From Portulaca oleracea (taxonomy: Eukaryota > Streptophyta > Magnoliopsida > Caryophyllales > Portulacaceae), in NCBI GenBank assembly GCA_029582165.1, contig CM055889.1, positions 29,938,927-30,002,926 on the forward strand: a stretch of 64,000 bases of DNA. Direction: 5' to 3'. Below, piece after piece: positions 34,234-44,832 of the stretch. The notes under the pieces were generated by a model. The model was not told the origin of the DNA. It saw only the letters and a program-made list of their open reading frames with translations, and searched no databases. Every line of letters begins with the position of its first letter. Positions within the stretch are counted from its first letter, which is position 1. Both the position numbers and the translations under genes were made by a program.

Positions 34234-35277
34234 ATGGACGAACGGTTCACCTCTCTTGAGAATCATAACGCCAATATCGAGCAGACTCTTTGGGAGATTG
34301 CGGCACAAGTGAACAATCTGACTGTGCAACGTCAAGGACAACCTCAAATCGAACGTCGGAGGCGTGCACCAAGCCCTATCCGTCCTCCTCCCAACTTTTA
34401 GACGAGTGACGATGCTAGAGGCTCCCCTCGACGTCGTCCACGTCGGGAAGTACATGATCGGCCCCCTCGTGATGATTTCCAAGACGTCAAGATTGACATC
34501 CCCGAGTTCAATGGTTCCAATGATCCGAATGAGTACCTCGAATGGGTTCGATTGATGGATAGGTTCTTTGAAACCAAGGAGTACTATGACGAGAAATCTT
34601 TCAAGGTTGCTAGTTTGAAGCTCACCAAAGCCGCTTCACTTTGGTTTGAGAACATGAAATCGCAACGAGCTCATGAAGGAAAGGCAAGGATTTCTACTTG
34701 GACACGGCTCAAACAAGTGATGAATCGTCGTTTCTTGCCTAACACCTACAAACAGGACGTTTTGAGGAAGCTATACGGCCTCACTCAAGGCAAAGGGTCC
34801 GTGAGCGAATATATTCAGAAGTTTGAACAACTCCTCATCAAAAGCGATCTCCAAGAGCCGGAAGAGAAAACAATGATGCGTTTCTTGAATGGGTTGGATT
34901 CCGTGGTTGCTGAAAGGATTCAGATTCAACCATACTATTCCATAGATGATTTGTGCAGCTTGGCTCTCCGAGTTGAGCGACGAAGAAAGGAAAGGTCTGA
35001 CACCAAACCCTTGTCTAGGTCCGCTTATTCACCTATTAGCCGACCCCCTCTGGAATCAAACACTCCAAAGTCCAGTGAGACACCTAAGTCTACACCAACG
35101 CCTCGAACTGGCAAAGGAAAGGAAGTTGTTACGGCATCTCCAACGGGACTTCCTCGACGTATGGAGGGAAGTAAGTGCTTCAAATGTCATGGGTATGGCC
35201 ACTACCAAGCGGATTGCCCAAACCGTCGGACTTTAACACTTCAAGAGGTACAAGAGATCGATGAAGACTTCAAATAG
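34234..35277 (+). pseudogene. Element D gag
   Basis: Gypsy gag read from MDERFTSLENHNANIEQTLW at 34234. A TAG at 34399-34401 interrupts the frame, which then continues open to 35277. The retrotransposon gag domain has NDPNEYLEWVRLMDRFFE, KLTKAASLWFENMKSQRAHE and LNGLDSVVAERIQIQ. A CCHC knuckle CFKCHGYGHYQADC lies near the C-terminus, then a stop before the protease frame. Only one nonsense codon breaks it. Confidence 0.87.
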
Positions 35278-35284
35278 CTCAAGC

Positions 35285-36240
35285 CGGATCCGAAGTGGTG
35301 GTTGAAGATGCGGTTACTAGTGAGGAGGAGAATTCCGCCCCCGTACCCCCTGTACCCCCCGTACGTGGAGGTGCACTTGTTTTGAGGAGAGCTTTACATA
35401 CCCATGAAACTCCCCTCGACAAGGCCCAAAGGGAAATATTGTTCCAAACACGGTGCTTCGTGGGTGGAAAAGTGTGCACTATTCTCATTGATGGAGGGAG
35501 TTGCACGAGTGTCGCATCTACCACTATGGTCGAGAAGCTTGGCTTGCCTCTATTATCGCACCCTCGACCCTATTCACTCCATTGGCTCAACGATCACAAC
35601 GGCGTCAAGGTAACTAAGCAAGTCTTACTGAATTTTTCTTTTGGATCTAACTACGATGATTCCCTTGTTTGTGATGTTGTCCCTATGAGCGCTGGTCACA
35701 TTTTATTGGATTTTATTGGGTCGACCATGGCAATACGACAAGAAAATAGTGCATAATGGGTTGAACAACACTTACGCATTCACCCATAAAGGCAAGAAGA
35801 TCAAGCTACTTCCCATTTCTCCTCGAGAAACCGAAACTTCAAAAACTAGGTTGCGTAGTGAATTGAGAAACCTTCTCATGTTGAGCGAAACACGGGATGA
35901 GTGTGCTCTTGGTGAGGACGAGCTACCTCTTGCTCCAACCTTACCTTGTAGCGAGCCTAGTGAGATTGAGAACTCCCGAGCACCACAAAATTGCCTTTTC
36001 CCTTCCTTAAACCCTTCACCTCCACAAAACAAGCCTCCAACCTCCTTCTTGCATTTGGATGATGGGTACAGTGTGGGATTTGAAGCTTGTTGGAAGTCTA
36101 GCATGACGGCTCGTGACGATCGGGAAGTTCGAAGCTTCATAGGGCCTAATGAAGAAGAGCGCCTCAGTTTTAACTCCCAAGAGTTGAGGGCAACTCTTTT
36201 TCAAGAGGGGGAGTATGAACCGTGTCGGGTTCGGGTTTGA
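35285..36240 (+). pseudogene. Element D protease and C-terminal tail
   Basis: 35295-35756 carries the retropepsin-type block TILIDGGSCTSVASTTMVEK. It breaks at 35704-35723, where the 10-bp unit ATTTTATTGG is tandemly duplicated and shifts the frame. The next frame (35716-36240) continues with GRPWQYDKKIVHNGLNNTY and THKGKKIKLLPISP, which normally precede RT. The sequence then passes directly to a polyprotein tail (NSQELRATLFQEGEYEP) that overlaps the polypurine tract and LTR. All of RT, RNase H and integrase is missing. Confidence 0.83.
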
Positions 36241-37244
36241 ACTCCCTTAGCCGGGCTTGAAATCCTGACTTGGCATTCCCGAGCTAAACCCGGTCACCCG
36301 TGCACTTTCGGGAACCATTACACTTTCTCCAAGGGCGAAATGATGAGTGTCGAGCTAGTGTGGCGTCAACGGGTCATCTTTTGTGGGGGATTCGAGGGGC
36401 TCGGGTTTTGTTCCTCCGACCCCGTAGGCCTCGAGATCGTGCGAGGCCATCCCGAGACTAGGAGTTGCTTGATATCGAGGTTCGAAAATGGCCTCGGGAT
36501 GATATTGCGGAAGATGGAGAGGAGTGTAGCAAGGAGACCCTGGGCAACAGGCTGTAGCGCCCGCTACCAAGGCCTGGGAGACCGTAGCGCCCGCTACACC
36601 TTACGTAGCACCCGCTACGCCCTGGACGTGAAGCATGGGAGCTGGGCGACATTAACAAGCGCTGCCGCTGAATGACAGACGCCGGCGTCTGTCCCAGAGC
36701 TCCCGCACGCCAAACCAAGTCTTTGCTCGAAGCCCATAAACGCTACTGATGTTTGCTTCCAGTGCCGTAACGCGCGACGCATGTTTTATCATTCTTCTTT
36801 ATTCTTGCCGTGTTCTTTGGCCTGTCGCGCCCGTGACCATTCCGTGGCACCCGCGACGGTCTCGAGTCCTGCCGAGTTTTTGAGATCAAAACTTCGTAGT
36901 TTTGGGGTTTTTTATGTTTAGTTTAAATACTTTATTTTAGCCTCTTTTCAAGTGAGACTATGTTGATGAATGATATGCTTAAGCATTGTGAGGGTTTCCT
37001 CCCTTGTTTCTCTCTCAAAAATCTTGTTCTTACCTATTCCATTTGTGGATGGTGGTGTTAGCAAGTCATTCCTTGTGATTATTTAGTTACCTTGGATGGT
37101 CATTGTGGAGTGTTAGGCCTTTGGGTTGTGGAATACCTAGCCACAAGGTCATATCCTTCCTTTATTGTTCAAGTTTTGTTCGATTGTTACATCAAAGTTC
37201 CAACTCAAGCTAAATCATTAGTGTCCCCACCGCGCCACGCTCCA
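36226..37244 (+). repeat. Element D right LTR
   Basis: 1019 bp. Relative to the left LTR it lacks one GTAGCGCCCGCTAC unit and carries about 80 extra bases at 36624-36706, with the perfect 20-bp palindrome GACAGACGCCGGCGTCTGTC at 36674-36693. Remaining units are at 36554, 36584, 36605, 36824 and 36844. Confidence 0.9.
36554..36857. repeat. Palindrome cluster in element D right LTR
   Basis: Three GTAGCRCCCGCTAC units (36554-36567, 36584-36597, 36605-36618), the novel GACAGACGCCGGCGTCTGTC (36674-36693), then GTCGCGCCCGTGAC (36824-36837) and GTGGCACCCGCGAC (36844-36857). Confidence 0.94.
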
Positions 37245-37250
37245 GAACAT

Positions 37251-38051
37251 ATGTACTTGCTCTATTTTTTATTTTTCATTTAACTATCTTTGATACATCT
37301 ATAATCAATAGTTTCTCAAATAATATGTTTTAAAAAATACATTAGAGAGTTGGAAAAAAAATTTTCCCGACCCGAAAAATCTGAATTGTATGAACCAAAA
37401 AAAAAGGGGTCCATAGATAGATTTTTCGTCCGAATTTTGATATTGATCGAATTGACTAAATATTCAGACATAGTTTTTCTCTTTTTTCTATTGTCTGAAT
37501 CTGATTCTGACCCGAATCTTCGTCCAAATTGTTCGACAAAAACAGGGGTTGCACATGAATTTCTTGTCCGAATTTTGACATTGACTAACTTTGACCGACC
37601 CGGATTTAATCGGACCCAAACTTTTGCAACGTATGTGCTTGGTCTATTTTTCTTACTTGTCATTTAACTTTTTTAGATACATCTATAATCATAGTTTCTC
37701 AAATAATATTTTTCAAAAAATACATTATAATCTGAATTTTGATATTAACCGAATTGACAAAATATTTATAGAGATGGATAATTTTTTTCCCGACCCAAAA
37801 AATCTGAATTGTATGACCCAAAAAGAACCAGGTCCATACATAGATTTGTCATCTAAATTTTGATATTAACTGAATTGACAAAATATTCAGACATAATTTT
37901 TCTCTTTTTTCTATTGTCCGAATTCGATTTTGACGTGAATCTTCGTCCAAATTGCCCGACAAAAACTGGGTCTACACAAGAATTTGTCATCTGAATTTTA
38001 ACATTGACTGAATTTGACCGACCCGAATTTAATCGGACCTAAATTTTTGTC
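37251..38051. repeat. Tandem repeat, 382-bp period, two copies
   Basis: The unit starting ATGTACTTGCTCTATTTTT at 37251 recurs at 37633 (ATGTGCTTGGTCTATTTTT). Both contain TCTCAAATAATAT, CCGACCC(G/A)AAAAATCTGAA, ATTCAGACATA, a TCTTCGTCCAAATTG block, and GACCCG.ATTTAATCGGACC near the end. Some related words (GAATTTTGATATT) also repeat inside each unit. Element D inserted at the left edge of unit 1. Confidence 0.85.
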
Positions 38052-41000
38052 AGCGCCAATACATTATTATATTTTTTTATTATGATCCCGATGACATTAA
38101 TTTTATATTATGAATTATTATATAAAATAAGATATAAAAAATCAAAATTTCAACACAAAAATCTTTTTGACAGTTAAATAAAAATAGAGAAATTAGTTGT
38201 ATTGTATTAGTAATTAAAAAAATAGCTAATTGAGTGATTAAGAAATGAATAAAGTCATAATTATATGTAATGAATGTGTACGACCACTAACTTCCTAATT
38301 TGGAATGGGAAGAAAAATAAAATTATAAATTTGAAAAAAAAAAAGAAGAAGCTATAAGCGATAACTGAATTCCAAAAGGGAAGAGCAATAGTTTTTTCTC
38401 AAAAACAATCCATGTATCTATAATCTATATCTATAACCTTTAAAAACCTGAATCTACACCGTAGATTGCTATAGTGACACTCCCCCCCCCCCCCCCCCTT
38501 TCTTTTTTTTTTCTTTTTCTGTGCCTTCAATTGCCCAATTGCCCAATTGCCATCCATTAAGAAAATAAATCCTCACCCTTCAATTACATGCAATGAAACA
38601 AGGCACGACCGTACAGTACTTTTCCATTTTTCCTTTTTACTTTAACCTTTTTTACTTTTCTCATTTATTTATTTTTTTTTGGTATTGATGGAGGTCCATC
38701 TACATCAGCATTGCTCATGGACATTCCAAGGGACCTAAGGAGGACTTTCTGTCCTGAGGATTTCAGCAGGTCTTATATACATCTTGATCTGGCTGGAAAC
38801 TCAGGAGGGATCAAGTCCTTCCTACAGCAAGCATAGAAGAGCATGGGAAGGCAGGTCCTAGGGGAGTTTTGAAGTTCTTAATGGAGGCTATATGTTCACC
38901 CCTGGAGCCTGTGCAAAGGGCAACTTTGGCCTTAGAACCAAAGTCCAATTGAAGCAATTGGACCTTGGCAGAACCCCAACCTGATAAATCAGGGTTCGTG
39001 TCTGTTTCAAGGCCAATGACAGGCTGCAGTGTATTTGGCAGTGGCCTTTAATGGCTTCTATGTAATCTTTGGCTCCAGTACAAGCTCTGGTCGAGATGTG
39101 CAGATGTCTGTTGTTCCAGAACATTTGTAGCAGTTGATTTCTTAGGCCAGTGCAATGACATCAAGTAGCTGGACAGTGTTGGCATTTTCAGCATTAATAA
39201 GATCATTTGGTCATTTTACCATTTAGTGATCAAATGTCCTTAATTGCTAATACAACCAGCAATCTCAGCAGCCAAGGAAGATTATAATAAGCTCAGTGGA
39301 AGCATGACTAATGCTCGGGGAAGGAGCTGGTGGCAGTTCCAGATTCAGCCAGCCATTTTTTATTTCTTTTTGTTGTTTTCTTAATACAAACTGATGTAAT
39401 TATGTATTGTATTAGTTTTAAGCAGCTTACTTATGTATCGAAGCTAGCTTAGACATAGATTAAAGGTTTCTTCCAACTTAGGAAACCTTTATCTAAGTAA
39501 ATAGCCAGCTGCTTGCTTAAAGTAGCAATATAAGCAAAGCTCCTGTGTAATAGCATTCAATTATGAGTGAATGAATGAGAAACCAGTCGAGCTTGCTCCT
39601 GTGTGTTTGTGAGTGTCTTCAGAAACTCTCAAATTCTTTCTACTTGTGTGTAACTAAGCTTTGGCAAGCTTAGTAGGTGTTAAGTAGAGCTTGGCTTGTG
39701 TTCTGGTGGTGTGGACTGTATCCAGTGCATAGGTTGAGTGTTGCCCTTGTGTATCCTGCTGAGGTGTGGCCTGTATCAGTTGGATTCACAGGTTTTCCTA
39801 TCTTTCCTTATTTGTTATTCACTCCTTGATGTTTTTCCTTCCCTAGGAAAAGCTTGGTTATAACAAACAAGGTCAGGGAGGCCTTTTGGTGTTGTCCAGG
39901 CAAGTGCACTCTGATCAAGTTGGCCTGCACATACATCAGGCATTATAGACTTCACACACCCATTGCATTTTGTTTTCTATTTTCCAAGTCTTTTATTTTC
40001 ATTTTATTAGTAGGTTGTTTATGAAAAATTTTATTTTTAATTTTTAATTAACTTAAATTGAAGCACTCCGCTCTTTTTTTTGTCTAAATTAACAAGTTAA
40101 TTACATGCTACAAATTTTAGCTAAACCAAAACTAAAACTTGTAAAAATAACACTTTATCAATTTAATTGTGTCCAACTTTCCATGTCTTTTATTTTCATC
40201 TTATTAATGGACTACTTACCACGGATTTTATTTTTAATTTTAATTTACTTAAATGGAAACTCTCCACTCTTCTTTTTGAATAAGTCAATTACATGCTACA
40301 AATTTTGGTTGAAGCATAACCAAAACATGTAAAAACAACATTTTAGCAATTTATAGTAGTATTGTTTTTTCTTTGTTACTCTTTTTTATTTAAAAAAATA
40401 TCTTTCTAAGGTATCTATTTTTTTTAATTTCGTTTCATAGTAATTTTGGTTAAAAATACAATGTAAAAATTACTGCATATTAAGTTTTCGAAATAAATAA
40501 CCTAGCATTTTGGAGCTATTAGACAATGGCCTTGTTCTTTAAAATGGTAGTTAGGTTTATCTTACATAACCTTACCTTAACTTACTCGATTCCCTAAAGA
40601 AACACTCAAACCAAAGTCAAAATTTTATCCATACTTTTCCTTTCCTTACTTTACCAAATCTAACTTGATCCTGCCACTCGAAAAACAGGGACAAAGTCGT
40701 ACCATTATTTTTGTTCTTTTTTATTTTTAATTTCCTTTCTTGGCATTTTAGAGGGAAATAAAACATATTGTATTATAAATCTCAAAAAAACATTCTAACA
40801 TTATTTTTAAGCTATTAAAATGAAATTATACCTTTATTTTTTTGGTGTGTAAAAATATGTGGTTGTTAAATTTTTACAAACTTTTACTTATTTCTTTTAG
40901 ATTCTTAATCACCGAAAAACTAGCTTGAAAGGTGAGTCCACATTCACATGAAAAAATCACTATCTAGAACAACTATTTTGACTATCTACATTTATATGAG

Positions 41001-41099
41001 CAATCTTCAGATAGGCTAAATCATGGGCTATAATGTAATATAAAGATCATTACATTGCTACATGAAGAACCTTCGTTAAGTATAACTCCATTAATAAAA
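38052..41099. other. Intergenic; LTR-like middle part
   Basis: AT-rich DNA with a C17 run at 38482-38498. 38686-39960 has more balanced composition, a hairpin GTCCAATTGAAGCAATTGGAC-like motif at 38940-38960, and from 39178 (TGTTGGCATTTTCAGC) a stretch that looks like a Copia LTR with transcript-like leader sequence. I found neither a partner LTR nor a primer site. A MITE-like end is at 40528. No gene. Confidence 0.35.
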
Positions 41100-42312
41100 C
41101 TAGTGTTAAACCCGTGCTATGCACGGTTGTATTAAAAAGTAAATGTCTAATGATTAAAAAAAGACAATTATAATATAAATGTATATAAAAATTATAATGA
41201 AAACTCATAGGTGTAAATCGTATAATACATATTTACTCGCAATAAGTGTAACAATACTCGTGATTCACGGGTGTATTAAAAAGTACAAATTTAATAATAA
41301 AAAGACAACAACAATATAAATATTCATGGAGATTATAAAGTTAAAATACACAAATAGCACCATTAGACATGGGTTAACATATAATCTATGTACAAATTTT
41401 GAAGGAGAAAGACAAAAATAATATCATCACATAAACGAATGACTTAATAAAATATTCCAATGAAAACTATATGCTATGAATAAACTGGAGTCAATGATGG
41501 ATCATGTCATACATCTTGCACATGCAATTAAAATTTATCATTTATTCAGTTATATGATTACATGAAACAAATTATATAGATTGAATTTAATGTGTGAAAG
41601 TTATATACCTTCTAATGAAATTGTTTTTCCTCCCAATCTGGGGTTAATTACCAAACTAATGCCCGAAATGAACACATGCTAAAGACAAAAAAGGAGGGGG
41701 TGAATATCTTCACAAATATTGTGAAGATTATACACTTTTCAATCTTTTTAAATTATCGAGAATGTTAAATTATAATCTTCTGATATTTTTCACCATATAA
41801 ATCCAATGTATCATGCAAAATTTTATGAATTAAATTGTAACATGCAAATACATGCTAAAATATATTGGTGTGACATATATTGATAGTACTTTTCAAAAAC
41901 TAACCTGCTTGTATTTGCAGGCTTTCCGAGAATTCAATGGCTGCTTTAAATGTCAATAGTTAACAGCTTGAAAGAGAATGAAAGATGTTTCGATGTTTAT
42001 ATATTAGGTCGTAAGGTAGTCCTAATTAGATTTGGGTGAGAAGTAGAGTCCTAATTAGATTTGAGTGAGAGGTAGAGTCCTAATTGGGTTGGGAAGTAGA
42101 TTTCTAATTAGATAAGATATATCTTAATTTGATTAGAATTCTTGTTTATTATTTTTTTAAATCAATTTTTTTATTATTATTTCATGGGCGGGAATTTTTT
42201 ACTGTATTTTTAATTCAATTTTTTTCTTTAATATGATTGACCAATAATTCCTACAATCACTCTGGATTCAGTATTGCAAATTTCGAATACATTACTTTTA
42301 TATTATTATAGA
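41100..42312 (-). mobile_element. Non-autonomous Helitron
   Basis: The minus strand begins TCTATAATAATATAAAAG at 42312 and ends CTAG at 41100. A 3' hairpin (CCGTGC-ATA-GCACGG) sits about 10 nt before the end. Insertion is between A and T, as Helitrons do. 1213 bp with no helicase coding. A second decayed 3' end (CGTGATTCACGGG) lies at 41261-41275, so two 3' ends are tandem. Confidence 0.72.
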
Positions 42313-42705
42313 TGTTGTGTACAACTTTAGAAAATTCTTTATAAAAAAACAGAAAACTTCAGAAAATTATTGTTAGAAAAAGAATACTAAGGAGTAAGGA
42401 GTACTATTAAATTACTATAAATAAAAGTAGTTGATCTCATACTTACACCACATTCTGATTAATTTAATTTGGTATACTCTCAGGCCCATCGCAGGTAAAT
42501 CGTGCATTTTATCGCTAGTATATTTAAAAGTCAAGACCCTACAATTAGGGAGATGAGAGTCAAAGTGATTCTCCAACTATTATAAGTAGATATGTGTTAT
42601 TGCATTGAGTTATTATTTCTCTCTGGTTTATGTCTTTTGAGTTGCATTACTATGTATGATTAAAATTATGTCAAGCCATCATTGGTTATTTTTTTGATGG
42701 GAAAT
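42313..42705. other. Intergenic spacer
   Basis: AT-rich, no coding potential and no repeat end recognised apart from A/T runs. Confidence 0.4.
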
Positions 42706-43005
42706 TGGATTTAAATAATTTGAACTTTGGGTTATAGTAGACTTAATAATCTGAACTTTAGATTTTGTTCTGAATAATCGATAGCGGGATGACGTGGCGA
42801 CGGTGGCGTGATACATCTCAAATGCCCAAGAACATGTCACAGTTGCCACATCATTCCGTCACCGAATTAAGTTGAACTTAACTCGGTGGTATGCTACTGA
42901 ATTCAAAGGACCTAAACTTTAAATTATTCAAAATCAAATATAATGTTCAGATTATTAAGTCTACTAAATTCAGGTTATTAAGTTTACTATGGTACACACC
43001 TAAAT
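42706..43005. mobile_element. Foldback MITE
   Basis: Long inverted ends: TTATAGTAGACTTAATAATC at about 42732 and its inverse GATTATTAAGTCTACTAAAT at about 42950, with further matching AAATTATTCAAAATCAAA / TTTTGTTCTGAATAAT. The GC-richer centre has GACGTGGCGACGGTGGCGTG. Exact edges and TSD unresolved. Confidence 0.5.
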
Positions 43006-43369
43006 ACTAGATGGTAAGCTTATAAAAATATAAAAAATAAAAAAATACTAGATGGTAAGGATGTGAGCGCCATATATTTTAGGGTATTGATATACGTTGC
43101 CCACCTTTTTACTAATGTCGCCCCCCAAAAGACATTTTATACCCTTGCACATCCCTCTCCTCTCTCTCTCTCCTCTCCCTCATCCTCTTAAATTCCCTCA
43201 ATCTAAAATATATAAACTTGTGGTTGATTTTTGAAGTTAAATCTAAAATGTCAATAGAAGGTGGAAATTCATCTGAAGCGGAGGAGGTTAGTTTGTAAAA
43301 TTACATTTTTTGTACTAAATTTTGTTAAATTTTTGAATTATCCGGAAAATTCCAGAAAAATAAAGCGCA

Positions 43370-43560
43370 TGTGGCAGAAAGCCGCCAGTTTTGCAGCGGC
43401 GTGGATCGCGCATCACGCGGTGATGGTTGCCGCTCAAAACGCACGGCATTACCGCGGTGCTGTTGGCTTACACATGCGGCTTCCACGCGGTCTTTCTTTG
43501 GCTTCTGGCGTGCGGCTTTTACATGATGATGTCGGCTCGTGTGGCGGCGGTGATTTTCCA
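43370..43560. repeat. MULE left subterminal CGCGG-rich patch
   Basis: GC-rich island in the transposase intron with repeated CGCGG/CCGC words, including palindrome CATCACGCGGTGATG near 43411 and TACCGCGGT near 43450. It is flanked by strongly A/T DNA. It mirrors a patch at 50855-51035. Confidence 0.6.
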
Positions 43561-43974
43561 GTTTTTTTTAAAAATAATTTTTATTATTATTAATTTTATA
43601 GTTATTATTATTTATTATTTTTTTAATTATTATTTTTATTTTTAATTATATATTGTGTTATTATTGTTGTTATTGTTATTATTGTTATTATTGTTGATAA
43701 TATTATAGTTATTATTATTATTGTTATTATTAATAATGTGTTGATTTTTAATGTTATTTTATTTCAAATTATATGTTTTAATAAATAATGTGTTGAAGTG
43801 TTAATTATTATGATTATTAATAAATAATGTGTTTATTGAAATTGTTACTTGAATATTAATAAAATAATGTGTTCATTGTAATTCTTATTTGAAGTGTTAA
43901 TTATTATGATTATTAATAAATAATGTGTTTAGGGAATTGTTACTTGAAGTGGTAATTATTTTTAGGGAAATTCC

Positions 43975-44832
43975 AAATGGTAGGCACCAACTAATGGGTA
44001 TTCCAAATGGTAGACAACTTTTTTACCTATTCCAAATGATAGGCTTCATAACAAAAAAAATTCATCCCGTAGGCATTCTCCTCTAACTGCCATTAAATAG
44101 GAAAAAAATTAAAATTAAATAAAAAAAATTGGAGTTTTGAATTCATTCCCGGAGGAACGATTCACAGCTTCACTGGAACCAAATACTCTAGTGACTCCAA
44201 TCAAGCAATATATATAGTTCCATAATTCCTACTTGTGCTAATTGCCAATAAGTTTGTGGATTTTGGGTTCTTCTACCCTAAACCATAAATTCCTAAAAAT
44301 TTGTCTAAATACTCAAACCTAAAAATTTGACACACATACTTGAGTCAGGCAAGATGTTCTGCGTCCTTTGTCTCTGACAACGCATGTAGCCATTGGTGAT
44401 GATGCGGTTAGTCTGACCGCCGGCGATGGAGCTGTCCGTGTACTTCTGCGTGGTTCAACTGAGTCAAGCAGGATGAAGGCCTACGTCGTTCGTCAGCAGG
44501 AAGCCGCCGGCGAAAGACTCACGCCGGTGAATGAAGCGACCGCCGGCGATGGAAGGCGTGATCGGCCGTCGTTCGTCGGCGATTAGAGCGGAGCAGCGAG
44601 AGAGGGTTTGAATTCTGATGAAGCTGTGAATCGTTCCTCCGGGAATGAATTCAAAACTCCAATTTTTTTTTTTTGATTTTATTTTGATTTTTTTTCCTAT
44701 TTAACGGCAGTTAGAGGAGAATGCCTACGGGATGAATTTTTTTTGTTATGAAGCCTACCATTTGGAATAGGTAAAAAAGTTGTCTACCATTTGGAATACC
44801 CATTAGTTGGTGCCTACCATTTGGAATTTCCC
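43975..44832. mobile_element. Nested long-TIR element (MULE-MITE or Pack-MULE type)
   Basis: TIRs of about 200 bp: 43975-44172 begins GGGAAATTCCAAATGGTAGG and 44620-44832 is its inverse. Subrepeats of ATTCCAAATGGTAG lie within the TIR. The 450-bp interior is GC-richer, with CCGCCGGCGATGGA words and a 72-codon ORF at 44368-44586 that has no motif. It lies within the transposase intron. No clear TSD is visible because the flanks are T/A-rich. Confidence 0.72.

Larger units (their letters stand above)
32845..37244 (+). mobile_element. Element D: gypsy gag-protease element lacking RT/integrase
   Basis: LTRs are at 32845-33797 (953 bp) and 36226-37244 (1019 bp), TGAACCGTGTCGGG..CGCTCCA. The target duplication GAACA is perfect at 32840-32844 and 37245-37249. 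A Met-type primer site TGGTATTAGAGC lies at 33800-33811, with the polypurine tract AAGAGGGGGAGTA at 36213-36225. The 2.4-kb interior encodes gag, protease and a C-terminal tail (RATLFQEGEYEP), with RT, RNase H and integrase missing between them. It is an internally deleted, non-autonomous gypsy element. Confidence 0.9.

Noticed and set aside
35716..36240. Separate gene after the element D protease
   Set aside because: It is the continuation of the polyprotein after a 10-bp duplication, ending in the polypurine tract.
43580..43960. Replication origin or matrix-attachment region in the A/T array
   Set aside because: The array is a component of the MULE, and nothing beyond A/T content supports either function.
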